Shown here piece by piece: positions 47,601 through 61,200 of a stretch of DNA of 64,000 nt. The stretch comes from Echinococcus granulosus (lineage: Eukaryota; Platyhelminthes; Cestoda; Cyclophyllidea; Taeniidae). Position numbers and translations under genes: made by a program. The stretch's first letter is position 1. Every line of letters begins with the position of its first letter. The stretch covers positions 36,902 to 100,901 of the forward strand of contig NW_020170524.1 in the NCBI RefSeq assembly GCF_000524195.1, in the 5' to 3' direction. The notes under the pieces were generated by a model, which had not been told where the DNA came from, ran no database searches, and saw only the letters and a list, made by a program, of their open reading frames with translations.

Positions 47601-50600
47601 TACCAAAAAGACGGGAGTATATTCAAAGCTAAAAGAAATGCTTTTAAGCTAGGTTAACTGTGATAAAAAGCTGTTTATTTTAGTTTATGTCAACAACAAA
47701 TGCATGTTTCGTTTAACAAACTACAAGTGAAATTCCTCTAAAAGCAAAAGCAACACTAGGATATTCAATTACTACCAGATGTAGCGGACTACTAAGTTTC
47801 AACCTCAGTTCTAAATTGAGATGGCAAGAAATGAATCACGTCTTTCAAAGATTTCACCACAAAATATTGCTTCAAACAAAAAACACGCTTTGTATTGACT
47901 TCACAAACAGTGTACTTCCGATAAGAAAGCCTAAATCATCCTCACAGGACCAAAGCAAACGCTGAATGATGCAACAACTAGCGACAAAGCGAACAGGGCA
48001 GCACTATGCATGAAATCATAATAGACATGCAAGAAACTCACTGTGCCGTCAGATGACAAAAACTACCATAGGAAAGAGAAGGAATCGGCAAACTTAACAA
48101 GCAAGTCGACCAGAGGTGGCAATGGGGAAAACGGAAGGAAAGGAACATACTTGAAGAGAGGTCGCCCGGAATGGCGAGAGAGGACGATGGTGTAAGGGGA
48201 TCCGGAGGTGTAATTAAGACCCTTCGAGAGATGACAGGGGCCTCTATTTCAGACGCCTGACGCGGAAGTCGCAGTTGGGACAAGGCATTTACTTCAGCCT
48301 CGCCCACATTGCCAGGCAAGGAGTAGAGACGCTCAGAATGTCTTGTACTAGATGAGGTAGCTATCAGAGTGGTGAATTTATTATCCTCTTGGGAGGCGTG
48401 ATCGAAGGCGTCGGCAAGGCGACGCGCGCTCTCCAAACGATGCATAGTGTAGCGGCTCTGGGTGAGGCAACTTTCAAAGAGGTCTCTAGTGATGCCGAGC
48501 GGATTGCCGATTATCAGCTGCCACACCTAGGCATGTAAGGATTTCACAACTAAGGTACATTCATCGTGTCGCAGGTTGCCACTAGTAAAAAAAGGTTTTG
48601 AAATATGACAATATGTAAAGCAGTGTTTGACGCGACTTCAATTAGAAGAGTTGATCATATAATGGAAGTTAAATCGCACATGATAAGGTGGTCTTGTGAC
48701 GCTTCCACATAAAATGAAGAAAACGACCTCACAACAGCCCCCTACGCCTAACATGTAATAAGATGTAGTCTTTAAGAGCGTAATGAAGTAAAAGTAGGCA
48801 GGAAGGCCATTCGAGAAGAAAGAGTTTGTTGAAGGGACAGTAATTTAGTGTCATAAAACCTGATCAAAAAAACCGCTTTATTAAATCAGGTAGTATGGGG
48901 CCAAAGCCTGGGTGTAGAGGGATATATAAGGGATTATTCACGTCTCTGCCAGTTATACAGATCGAATTTAGTCAGTTTTGAGACATCAGGAGATGCCTAA
49001 CACTCAGCACATAGGATGACAGAGGTTGCCCTACAATAAAATACATGACCATAAACATCCTGTAGTCAAGACTGTTTCCGCTTTCAAAGATGAACACCCT
49101 TTACCGCACTCAATGCAATGAAACCCTTGTCCCCATGGCTTACAAAACGGTGGAGCAGTTGCTAAAACTAAAGGTCACAAATCCCACTGAAAGTGGCACG
49201 GAAGACTCCATAATTACTGCAAAAACGTTTAACCATTACTGCAAATAGGATTTTACAGTTTGAACATAATTGGTCCAGAGTTGATTGATAAAAAAGTAGT
49301 CGAGAAGCAGTTATATTTTCACTTTCATTTGTGAGCTACGAAAACCTAGCTAAACAATTCCTTAACGACCAATGTATTCATCATCACATGCAGAAAAACA
49401 AGTCCTTTTTGATAGTATGAAGACGACGAAGAAAACCACGGACGCTTTGTAAAAGATAGCCAAAAGGTAAGGTACCTGACTTCGCACAGGGGAGGGTATG
49501 CCAAGCCACCAGTCGTCAAAGAGCAGACTGGTCTGTTCTAAGGTATCCCAGGATGGAATGACGTCGTTACGCCAGTAGTTGACACGATTGCCAGTTCTAG
49601 CCTCGTTCACATGGCGCTTCTCCTGTTTAGCTAGAAGTTGAGATATCTGCTCCTGATCTAAAGCGAGAATTTATAATAGCTAATTATAAAAAACCATCCA
49701 TTTGAGGGGTGATTGCGTTTACCAACAGATAAACAAGTAGATGTTTTAATTCATTCAGGTGGGCAGATCGTGACGTCATGTTTCCCACGTATATTTGCAA
49801 AGTCCTCAAGAATACGTCTTTGACTCCAAGAGACAAGGCAGGAAAATGTCCCAAAAATTAATTTTTATTAAGATTGACACCTACGCTTTTTCGATATGCT
49901 CTGCATGATTTTGCTGCATTCAATTCGATGGCGTTTGGCCTCTTGAGGATCTTTTCGCGGAAGATCACTGAAAGTAAAGCAACAATAAAGCAAGAAGCAG
50001 ATCAAAGCCGGTTAAACCCACTCAAAATTACACTACAAACCAACGAAATTTACATGCTAACGTTACTAAAAAGGTCGCTTAAGGTGAAAAAAAAAACAAT
50101 ATTGTAATAAGAAACAACTTTTCAAGTTTCAAGGCCCATTCTGAAAGTACAGCCTAAAAAAACTGCATTTTTGTCGAATAAGCTTGCAAACGATTATTTG
50201 TGGTGCGAATTAGTACTAAAAAAACAACCTCGATACCACATTAAATACGAGCACCAAGCAATTCCATCTGCAAGGAAGCAAAGCAAACAAATGAAAAAAC
50301 CGGATAACAAAGAACCGATAGACGACCTTGGCCGCTCGTACGCATGAAGAAAAGTTGTTGACTGGATCACTCCGTTAGGCTCATCGGGAGGTTTTGAACT
50401 AGGAAATCGCAACAAAAAACTAGGGGTATTTTGCATATTAGTCTTGAAAAATTTAACAAAGAGCACTCTATTCGATAACATATTTCAAACACATTATGCA
50501 AGTAACTGGTTTACAAAAGGAGAAAAAAGAACCTCAACTAGACTAAAGGATTAATGGCCTCTTAATACAATTTGCATTCCCACAGGAAAAACGGGCATAA

Positions 50601-50989
50601 AGGAAGGGAAGCTTAGACTATATAAGGTTAACCGGAACCGCAAGGGAAATGAAAATAATGGGATCAAACTCCATGACACCAAATTAACTAGTTTTCAAGA
50701 ACAAAAAGTGTAAGACAGTAGAAACACCATACGACACAAACGAGAAAAAAGTACAGAAAAAGAAAGAAAGGTAGCAGAAAAAAACACAGAACCCACATGA
50801 TGTCATCCGCGCTGGAATATTGTTTGGGGTGTTGACGACGGGAACTTATCTCACGAGAGACAAATTCTGGAGCAGCAAGATATCGCGGGCGAGGGCTTGG
50901 TAAACTTGGAGAACCAGAATCGGCTTCACAGAAAGTATCATTTGGGGCTGACAGATCACCATCCCTGCATGAGACAGGAGACCCAATAC
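41652..50989 (-). CDS. TBC1D14: TBC-domain Rab GTPase-activating protein, TBC1D12/14 type (5' partial)
   Basis: Exons: 50989-50797, 50419-50301, 50267-50237, 49967-49885, 49657-49476, 48526-48151, 45815-45538, 44658-44531, 43112-42923, 42156-42059 and 42026-41652. Phases agree at every join except 42923/42156. The pre-TBC helix (DLPRKDPQEAKRHR, DDWWLGIPSPVRSQ/VWQLIIGNPLGIT) and TBC core (LDVSRTFPMLGVFQ, GYLQGMSFIAG, SRSLPLDVDLRIWDLF) follow human TBC1D12/14. Both catalytic fingers, the Arg of DVSRTFP and the Gln of YLQGM, are present, so GAP activity is likely. Vertebrate TBC1D14 acts on recycling endosomes and TRAPPIII/Rab1 traffic in autophagy. The tail (last 125 codons) is Ser-rich and unlike vertebrates. 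The first exon(s) were not found. Confidence 0.85.
46614..46690 (+). repeat. tRNA-like relic or SINE head in a TBC1D14 intron
   Basis: GATGGCCAAGTGGTC is a good RNA polymerase III A box of the tRNA-Ser/Leu type, and GACGGACTCTCCAAG fits the D-arm-to-anticodon region. The expected B box is badly decayed (AGGTAGAGTGAGCCT) and a full cloverleaf cannot be drawn. It is therefore a pseudo-tRNA or the head of a tRNA-derived SINE. The sequence after it (to about 46850) has no recognised poly-A tail. Confidence 0.45.
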
Positions 50990-51427
50990 CTGTCATCATT
51001 ATTAAACTAATGAAAGCTTCGACGCAATGAGCCAATGACATTGATCAAGGTTGCCTTTAGGTCAGGAAGTGTGACTGAAGGTAACGAATAATTACACAAA
51101 AAGAGTGATAAACCTTTTAACTTTGTAGCCGACATTAAGTAAGTGAATTTTCTACTTTTAAGTTTGGTAAAACAAGAACGTCAGAGTCTATTTAAAAAGC
51201 ACCAGGTGGTTCCAGAGCAAAAAAAGCCAAAATGAGTATCTTGAAAAAACAATATTCATAAAATAACTTATATTTTGATTTTATTCTTAAAACCGTGCGT
51301 ACAAGGGTGTAGTGCTGCGATTTGTTTCAGGCGCAAGGAAGATGCCAAGAAGTGCACCCAATAAGATGTCCGCCTAGACGCCAGACTCCCAACTTCTCAC
51401 AAAAAAGTTAGAAAGCTTTATTGCAGT

Positions 51428-51625
51428 TGTAATACGATAGTGGTTTATCCCTCGGTTCTGGTGAGGCGCTACTTTTGTACTTCGAATTACCCCCCTTGTA
51501 CCTCGCTGGGTGGGCTGGCCTTTTGGGCCATGCCAATAGCCCAGACACCTTCTCAGTGCTGAATATATATATTCTGCCCGAGTATTGTGCCTTCTTTTGT
51601 CTTAAAGGAGTCTCGGGGCGCTACA
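51428..51625 (+). repeat. Solo LTR of the TRIM-like family (198 bp)
   Basis: TGTAATACGATAGTGG...GGGGCGCTACA, the same length as and highly similar to 14308-14505. GCAGT stands directly before (51423-51427) and after (51626-51630), a perfect 5-bp target duplication. It lies between the head-to-head TBC1D14 and HIP1R genes. Confidence 0.8.
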
Positions 51626-52129
51626 GCAGTATCTTAAAATCCCATTAAAGGCAAGAAATACATGATTCTTGGACATAATATACGTATCCGACATATAGAA
51701 ACCCGAAGGTCAGCCCACATGGCGTGGTAAAGAGGCCAAGCCAAAAGTAGCCTATCATCAAAGTTAAAAGTTAGACAACCGTGGTTATGCAATATATGTA
51801 ATATTTTTAGCAGCATTTTGTGAATTTTATGGGAGAAAAGGGGGAGCAAACACCATGAAAAGTTCGGCTCTTTTACAAAACAAATATAACTAAGGTTTTA
51901 AAGGTCTTTTGCATTAACCACAAAACCAAAATTGGTGGCACAATCAGGAGGTGCATCTGTGATTACCATTTCGTACTGATCTGCAGAAGTCCAAAAGGTG
52001 TTTCTCTTCTTAAGTTAAACGAAGGCAAAGGCAATTACATGGTTTTACAAGGTAATTACCCAAAATAATCGACTTTATTTCTTTTATTATGCCTAGTGAA
52101 ACAATAAATTTGTTAATTTTTTCTCTAGG

Positions 52130-52249
52130 TCATATGTAAGTTTGCCGACACTTTTTCGAATACTTAGCTTGTTGACTCAAGTCTTCGTGGTTGTTTTTGA
52201 GGTCTTCGATGGTTTCCCGTAGTTCCACCGTTTCGTTTGGCAAGGATGC
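52130..52249 (-). CDS. Candidate terminal coiled-coil exon on the minus strand
   Basis: After a possible acceptor (...ctttcgagtag) the minus strand reads 39 codons to TGA in phase 0. The peptide is strongly helical (LPNETVELRETIEDLKNN, HEDLSQQAKYSKK). AATAAA follows 42 nt past the stop (52088-52083). This looks like the 3' end of a minus-strand transcript, yet immediately to its right lie the HIP1R exons on the + strand. It might instead be an internal 5' exon of TBC1D14, leaving by a GT after SKK. I cannot link it to other exons. Confidence 0.35.
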   Translation of the reverse strand, partial: ASLPNETVELRETIEDLKNNHEDLSQQAKYSKKCRQTYI

Positions 52250-52293
52250 CTACTCGAAAGCATTAGTAAATATTTCATAATATTAACTGTTAG

Positions 52294-55200
52294 GTTGCCC
52301 ACATGCAAAAGGCAATAAATCCTCAGGAAGTCCCTCCGAAGCCCAAGCACGTCCGCGCGATAATTTTGGGAACACATCAACATAGAACATCTAATTTTCT
52401 GTATTCTGCTACGTGCGAGCTGCAAGTTCTTACAATTCAAGTTGCATGCTGGAAATATTTAATTGTAGTTCACAAGGTTTTGCGAAACGGTTATCGAGAA
52501 GTACGATATCTTGTCTGCAAATATATCTTCTAGGCAATTCGTTACGCACCTAGGAAAATTGCTACTTTTGAAGAAATTAAGCGTACGTGGGTAAGTGATT
52601 CTAACCAAAAATTTTTTTAGACGGCCTTTCCGGGTCAATATAGTACAATGATAGGTCAATTATGTTGCGTTATTATAAAGAAATTCGGCTTTCATCGAAC
52701 TGTACATTTGCCTATGAGATGATGATTAGTTTTTAGTATCCCAACATTCCAGGCGATTTTGAAATATCTCAACAAGCAATAATGAGCTCAATTGGACGAT
52801 CTCCTGATAACTTGTATGTCGTAACCTGATAAAGACAAGTGTTTTGCCCGTTTTAGTTTAATTGATTTATGTCATTTTTCTAAAATTAGCTTCATTGAAG
52901 CTTTTTGCATAGTTTTGAACCTCAAACTTTAAGCTCATATTTTTAATGTTTTTTTTATTTTTCCATCATATTTTCTCTTCGGTTTGCTTTTGTTGGCAAA
53001 CTATTTTCAAAATTTTTTTTTCGTATTTATTTGTTTGGTTCTGGATCGCACTTATTTTGTGTCATTATGTAATGCTAACCAGATAATTGTGTGCGATTGC
53101 TGGATCTACCTTACTTTAATAGGATTAGTTTCGCCCTGGCCGTGATGGATTATCTCGAAGTTATATTGAACTTTCAAGCGGTGGTGTTTACCGAGGTAGA
53201 ATCCAGTCCCTCCACAACCAGCATCTCCAGCAACTGCCGACTTGCGGCACTCACTCAATGCGTGCGAGACAGTGCCGCTCTTTATGATATGGCGTTAAAG
53301 GCGATAATTAAGTTGCACAGTCTTATGCCTGCAGAATCACTTGAGTTATTGCGGACACGATTTAGCCGTCTGTATCATATGCTAGAACGCTTCTTTGCAC
53401 GTGCCAACAGCTACGCTTACATCCGTGACTTCCTCAAGATTCCACTTTTGCCTAGCGTAAGCCGTCTTTTTTGCCCGTTGACCTTTCTTTTGTCCTCTTC
53501 TATCTCTTTTTCCTCAACTGACATCTTTCCCCCTTCTTGATTCTCTTCTGCTATTCCTCCTTTACACCTTCTCAACCCATTCCTATTCTGTCACTCTCAC
53601 GTTCCCTGTTTTTTTTTCTCTATCCTTTCTATTACTTCAATCTAACTATTTTATGACCCCATTTATTTTCTTTTTCTATACGCCCTTTTTATTTCTCCTC
53701 TCTATTTTCCCCCCTTTTTCTGCCTCTTACCTCTCCCTCTTCCCTCCTTTTTCCATCTATCTATCTACCTTTTGGCTTTCTTATTTGTCTCCCTTTTTTT
53801 CTTTCCTATTATCTAGTGGCAAAATGCTTAGCCATCCTTAAGCACACATTTTTACAATTATACGTCCTCTTCTTTTAGTCCCCACCAGATTTTCTGGATT
53901 CCGTCAGTAGGGTACAAAGCATCGAAGTAGTTGAAAAACTCGATGAAGAAGGCACCGGTCAATTGGTGGATTTAAGCGCCTCCGAGGTAGTCAATTATAA
54001 CTAAATTTACACTTCTTATTCATTCAGCTTTAAAAAAGAAGTTTCCTTTGATTGTTTGATGTTTGAGACATTGCTCTTGTTTTTTACTCATTGTTAATAT
54101 TTCTGTTTCATTTTTAATCATCAAGTAAGCTCAAAGGTGCTGACATTTGACGTTTTCCTCTTTTTCGTCTGACATGCTTAATACAAGCGCTGTGCGCATG
54201 AGGCATGCCTTATGGCGGTGGCGTAACAACTACTCAGAATGTTTGCTTGAAAACTGCATTTCACGAAGCTGTTGAATCCTTTCTCGAATGACACTTATCA
54301 TTCTATGCCTGTCAAATCCGTATAATATGGATGAGGTGTTGGTGAAATTTCTTTTGAAAATACCTTAGAGCCTCGCCGATGCCAACGAAGGATGGAGAAC
54401 AGGTGACAATGATGCGATTGTTGGAGGGTCTGTACAATCTCGCTCATCTTCCTCGGTTACAAGTCCTCAGTAAGTCGTCTTGATTATTAATTGTCCTTCC
54501 CTACATCATGCACCATTATTAGCAAGCTTTTTTAATTTCAAAAGATCCTTTACTATTTTTAATTTACCAGGATTGTTTATTCATGTGCTTTCGTCCACCT
54601 ACACTGTTTACTAGCTTAATCTGAAACACGAAAGTATTGATGAGAAAAAGGATGCATCACTAGTCCAGAAAAATAATTTGCCAAATGTGATCCAGTTCAG
54701 TTGCCATAGTCACCCTCTAGTTTGGAATTTTTTTCTACGTTTTCTATTTGTTCACTATTTTGATGCCAGCATAGTATTTTCTGTCGAAATGAACCTACAC
54801 GACAGCTGCTACTGCCAAGCTTTGGCACCTTTCCACCGCAAAACCCCACTTTCTTGTTGATTGCGTAATTTCGCGTCGCGATTTGTAATTTTTTGCCTTG
54901 CTTTTTGATAAGAGGTCTTAATTACCCTTTGGATAAGACAAGGAGAAGTGCAATTTCTCCCATTACTAATTGTATACTAGCCAGATTGGCGCCGTTCAGC
55001 TGTCAAATATGACACAAGTTGTCTATAATGGTTCTGCCTACACGTAACAGCTTCTTTGGGCTTTTAGACGTGAACACATGCTGGAAATCGAGTTTCTTAG
55101 GTCAGAAATCCAGCGTATGGAAATTGAGGTAATTAAAGTGTTGTGGCACCCATCCAACCTAACTTTATTTTTATCTACAAACATTAACCGCGTGTGTGGC

Positions 55201-58200
55201 TTTTTTCTTTGACTACTAGAAAGCAAGTACGCAGGAGCAACTGCTTGATCGTATACGCTTGCTGGAGGATGAAATAAAGGCACTGGTTCAGGTCAAAGCC
55301 AGACAGGATGAGGTTTGATTCCATCTCACTGTTACCTTTTGCTCTTGATCTGCACAATTTGGCAGTCCAAAATCACATGAATTTTGCGCCTGTACTGCGA
55401 TTATTTACAAGGCCACAAACATGACACCATTTTCACCTTTAGGTGGTTTGTCTCCATTCCAAGCCGTTCCGTTTAAAGCTTTTTACTGGATTAATCAATC
55501 ATTCTGTGCATTACTTTATTCGTATTTTTGCAACGGAGATATTTTTTAAGCCAGTGCATTCTGCAGGTGTCATGGCATTACGTAGCTGGTTTCCTTCTTT
55601 TTAACGACTACTTCATCGGCAAATAGCTTGACTTGAATATGCATTTACTAGTCATTCTTATTTATTTTTTTAGGTTTGTTATTGTTTTTATCAATGAATA
55701 CAGCGTAAAAACTTGGTTTGCGATAAGCCAGCTGATCACAGTCTCATAAAACGGGTGGGGATTTGGAGAATCTACCACGATGCTAAATTTTTTAAGTAAA
55801 AGTCCTCTTTAGTACCTCTACGAACTCTGGTACGAGTAAATTTTGTTAGAGGTTATTTGATATGGCGGTAAAGTAATCCTAAATGAGTTAATTCGTCCAT
55901 TCAATCGGTTTGAGGAAGTCTTTACTTCGGTGGTATTTCAAAACAGGCCCCTTGAATTCCTGCTTGTTGCTGCATTCCACTTGACACTTACTAGAATTAG
56001 TAGTGAAGTGCTTCGTCACGCCGTTAACATGTCAAAATGTTTTGTTAAGTAGTCGAACTATTCCCAGAATGCTACACCGCCCCTAGAGATAGTGAGATTA
56101 AACATATGTGAACGTGCCAAAAGACCTTGTCTGGGTGACATTTGTGTCGCCCTTGTAGTTTACCGCGAGTTGCTGCCTCGAGGTGACGATGGCTACGAAA
56201 TAGTTGAACTGCACTATCGCAACTGCAAAAACTGAATTAGAACCGGCAAATTAAGCTTTAAAAAACATAAAATTCTTAGGTTTTGGGGTAAGTGCCCGGT
56301 TACGTATTTTAAGTTTACATTTAAATGTAGATATTAAATTGACGCGATTAGTTTCCCAAAAAATGGTCCACAATACTATACGAGAGCTCTTTGTTTCCTG
56401 TATTTCATCATCATTTATGCACCTGACCAATTGAGGCGTCTTTAGTAGAAGTTTAAAGAATTTTTCCGATAGACAACACCATTGCTTCACTACAACCTTG
56501 ACACTTCTTGTAAAGTGCCAACATTTTGTGAAATAGAGCCACAGTTGCGTGCTTTGAAGAGCGATAACCGATTTGCTAGATGATCCTTTGATCCTCCCCA
56601 GATAGTGCTGATAGCCAAGGACTAAGAAAGTGGATCTGTTTTGACCGTTGGTAGGCTCCTTCCCCCCGAATTAAATGACGCTGACATGACACCACCTCTT
56701 CTTCCACCTTGCAGCAACTGACAATGTTGGTCGATCAAGTGAAAAATCAAATGGCTGCTGCAGCGGCTTCAGAGGAGAAGTTCATGAAGATTAGTGGTGC
56801 CTATGGGAAATTACGGGCGGAGCACGTTAGCACCCTTAAAGAAGTGCGTTCTTTGGTGTAGTAGTACCCTAGGTGAATGCATTCTATACCGCCTCCAAAA
56901 TATGTGAGTCCAATTTGCAACAAAGATGCAAACACCCACACAATTCTTCAGTCTGCCGATTGTGTTTCTTTCATATCTGTACTGCGTGCTTCACGCCACT
57001 TGGCACCTACGGTTAGGCCATTTCTCATGATAGCTCTCTTCTAGGGCACCAAAATCCCGCGTATAAGACGGATTATATTATTTTATCTGGCTTCGGTCTT
57101 GAGTTATCATTGGAACTTCCTTAGGCCTAAGTATTGTTCCTGTTGACGCGTTAAAAGCGCTGAATTTTACATGTAAATCTTATTGTCAAAGGCCTGACGA
57201 CTGTAGCGGAGACGAGGTGGCACTTAAATTATTTTCGGCCGCTACTCTTTTTAAAAGGCCTTTTGTGTTTTTCTCTTCTAAGGTGGAGGCATCATGCCAA
57301 AACGGAGTCGACGCAAAGGTAGGGTAGTCACCTCTATCCCCTTTTCAAAAAATAATCTTGAAATTAAATTTTGAAGTGGAATGTCCTGAATTGTTTTTCC
57401 ACAGAAGGATAAGAAAGTTATTTATCATCAAATAAAGTCACTCCAACACGTGCGTTGGTCTCAGAAGTGGACACTTTTCTAGCCTCGATTACAACCGGTT
57501 ATGCATGCAGTTGAGATATAATGGCTTCTACCGAACGCCTTGTCTTTTTTATTCTACTCCACTGGTCATGTGTGTTTTAAAAAATCTAAGTGCAGCTGAA
57601 TGCGACGAGGTAGAAGATTTAACCAACTTGATGATGGCGAAGGTATTGAGATGGTGCACAGAAAGAAAGGCCCACCTGAATCACAGAACACGTAGATAGA
57701 TGTCAGATTGGCAGCGCCACTGTGCTACACTCACCGCGGCTAACTGACTTCTATGTTAGAAGGAAAACGGTTTCTCTCGAGTCTGTTTTCGATCTATCTG
57801 CACATGGCAAACATAGATACACTGCACGATCAAGTGTGTACACAGCCATGTTAACTTCGCCTCCTTCCCATTCTGTCCCTCTTTCTCACGGTGTAGCAGC
57901 GTCTGGCAGCGTTGGAGTTGGAACGGGTTTCCTGGGAGGAAAAACTACGTGCCTTGGAAGGCCAGTTAGCTGAAAGTCGTCTCACCCTTCAGATAGCTGA
58001 GAACAGGAAGCCTGACTTCAGCAGTCAATTGAAAAGCGCTTGCCAGGTGGCCGAACAGGAAATGCGTGACCTCTTGCTCAAGACTGCGTGTTTAAAGGCC
58101 AAACAAGACGCCAGCGCTATTGAATCATTAATGGAGGGCCCAGAATTTGTTCAGTGTCGAAGCTGTGCAGGTAGATGAGACGTAGACACTTAAGCATGGA

Positions 58201-61200
58201 AATAACATCGATCGTAGTTTAGGAAATTTCATTTACCAAGGACGTTTAGTTTACGGCACCTTTTATCCTCGCCCGTTTGCACGACATTCGTATCTGTCTA
58301 AGAGGATTACAGGAACACAACAGAAGGCTTCATTCCCTCCTAAAATGCAATTTGTTGTTATTTTCCATCTCAGATGTTTAGTACGTTCTATTGATAATTC
58401 GGCAATTTTTTATTATAAACTTTCACCGGTAGTTTGCCTTGTAAGGGGAGCTTAGAAGGGATTCTCCCGACATTACCCCCTTCATTGGACTATTCATCCT
58501 GCCTGTTGCGTTCCCGAGTGCATACCTGTTGTTGTTGTTACCTAATACAGTACAGGTTCCTTAGATATTCTCCACTCCATTTTTTGCTTCAGATGTTGTC
58601 AACACTTTCGCGAACTCCGCTACCTCTAAAGTGATTCATCTGAAAGGAATTATTTCTGATACAGATGTCAAGAGTAAGTTTTACTCCACACCAAATGGGT
58701 TGGTGAATTTGAAGGTCTTGTCATTGAGTTTCAAGCCTCTGTTTGTTTATTTATGCTATAGACTTCATGCCTGTTATTTTGTTCCATCTTTCAGCCTTTA
58801 TTTTAAGACTGCCAAACGTTATCAGGAAATATTTTGATGTTTGAGCTGCATTGTACATCTCTAAGTAATGTCAAGAGTTTTATTATCACCTAAACTCAAC
58901 TCCATCGCTGCTAATCCCGCAGATTTGGCAATTTGTTACCATTGTTCCATTTTTTTGTTTATTCTTATCTATAAATCAGGAGAACGGCATTGGGAGGTTT
59001 GAACAATGTTCGTTAGAAAGTAAGTTAAAACAAAAAACAAGTGTATCAACAAGAAGTGAAGCTAAAAATGTTTCCTCGCAATGGGGTCAAGACCAGGTCT
59101 GCTGTTTTGGCATAACTTTTAATATATGCTGTTTGGGAAAGATAAGCCGTATTTGTGAACTCAAGCGAAACCTCTCTCGGGGAGGGCGTAAAAATTTTCT
59201 CGACTGGTCTCCTTTTTAGCATTTAAAAATTTGAGCAAAACAATTATATAAATTAATTTAAGAAGCGAAAGTTTAAAATTAGAGGATAACTGATAACTAG
59301 GAATTTGCCTTTGATCACCATCACTGACTTTAATGCCCTATTTTGTGTTTTTGCTTCTGAATTATGAGAATCATTTTACTTCACTCGATGAGACATTATT
59401 TAAAAAACTAGTTTGGATTCTTACGTTATTTAATCTTCTTCCCGCATTATCAGGGTGCCAGGGTGATTTATGCGGTTTACAAAATATAAAGTGATGCTCG
59501 GAAAATGGCGTCACGAATATGTGACATTTGGCTATTATCAGCCACGGGAGATGGGGCAGCATTTACTTGTACTCAGCTTAACTCAGTAAGGAAAAATAAC
59601 CATTTTGCATTCCTTTTCGTTAAATCCTAGCTAAATCAGGGCATTTGTTGTTCGACTGGTCATTTGGTCTGTAGTTACTAAGTTTACACTTGCCCACAAA
59701 TGAATGTAGTGAATCAGCAGAGTCTATTATAAATGAGGCATTCTGAAAACATTTTTTATTCCTCCCACTGGTGCAGCCGCCTTTCTTGACAGCCACCATT
59801 TTAAAGGAATCATGCGATAATGCGTCAATATCCTTATGTTTCCGATTAAAACGTAATGAATTTTGGGAGAAATGAGAAATAGGGAGGATCTTCCACAGGG
59901 TAGCGTTTACCTCAACAGGAGGGACAATTTTTACTATTATGTCTACCTTTAAAAGTGTGCCATTGACGTGACAGTGGGTGGGTAGATGAAAGTTGAAGCG
60001 ACATCAGAACCGGAAGCATGAGATTGGTATCTCATCTTATTCAATGAAACAATTATTTCATTCATTTCTCTTTGGATAGATTCTACAACACTGCCTTTAG
60101 ACGTGGCCCACCTCTCTTCTTACCTGAACGCCACCCTTCTCCATGCCAAATCCATCGCTAATTCTGCTGCAGACATTGTAAGATCCGATGGTGCGTTCTG
60201 CTCTCTAGCCAGCCCACGGATCTCTTTTAACCTGTTCTAAATTCCTTCTCTTTTTTTTAGAGCTATTAGCCCTCTGCAAGCGTTGCCACAACGACAGCCT
60301 TGATATATACTCTCACCTGGCCTCCACCGATTTCGAAGCATGGCGCAATTTAGTGGTACTGGGTCATGTGGAGAGTCTGCTGACAGCTTTAGCACGAATA
60401 CAGGTGCTGACAGAGGAGATGAGGCCACATATCAAAGATGTGAATGAAGAAGACGTGGCCTCGGTCTTGGAGCAGGAGATGCAGCGCACCACTGAGCTCA
60501 TAGCGCGTGCGGAGGCTAGATTTAAGGTGTGCCGCCATGTTGCCATACGTGGGAGCAACCAGTCTCATTTAAAATTTCTAGAAGTTTGGAAATATGATCC
60601 ATACTTCTCGGCTGTTGATACCACAAAGATGCGCTAACAGTAGTATATTTGCGTACTTTGACAAATCACTCGACATCATTAAAGAGGCTGGGGTTTTTTT
60701 TAGTACTCCAATAATGATGAACTTGTGTTTTCTACTGATAGGAGCTGCTAGAACAATCGAAGACCTCGATGACGGGTATTCAACTAGAAGTGAACAGCAA
60801 GATTCTTGATTCCTGCACCAAACTCATGTCCGCCATTTCTATTCTTGTTGCTAGGGCGTGTGATCTACAGATAGAGATTGTCAACGAGGGGAGAGTGAGT
60901 TTCATCACTGGTATTATCTATTAACCGTTGATTATACAGAATCACTACAGTGAAATGAATTGATGCGCCTGCCGTCCTTCTGTTTGGTCACCGCCAGAGT
61001 ACGCAATTTCATGGGTCGTTTTTTTTTGGTCAGAGAAACCAAAGCGTTCCATACCATTAGAATAAACATTGGACTCTTAATTTCACTAAACTTTGCGTAT
61101 TTTGTGCCCGATCAACGAAGTCAAGCTTACCAATGGAGTTTAAAAACATATCACCACTTCAGAGTCACGAGCCCACCCCTCATTCCTTTGAACTCACCTT

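Noticed and set aside
53640..53841. + ORF rich in Phe, Leu and Ser
   Set aside because: Produced by the polypyrimidine tract in a HIP1R intron.
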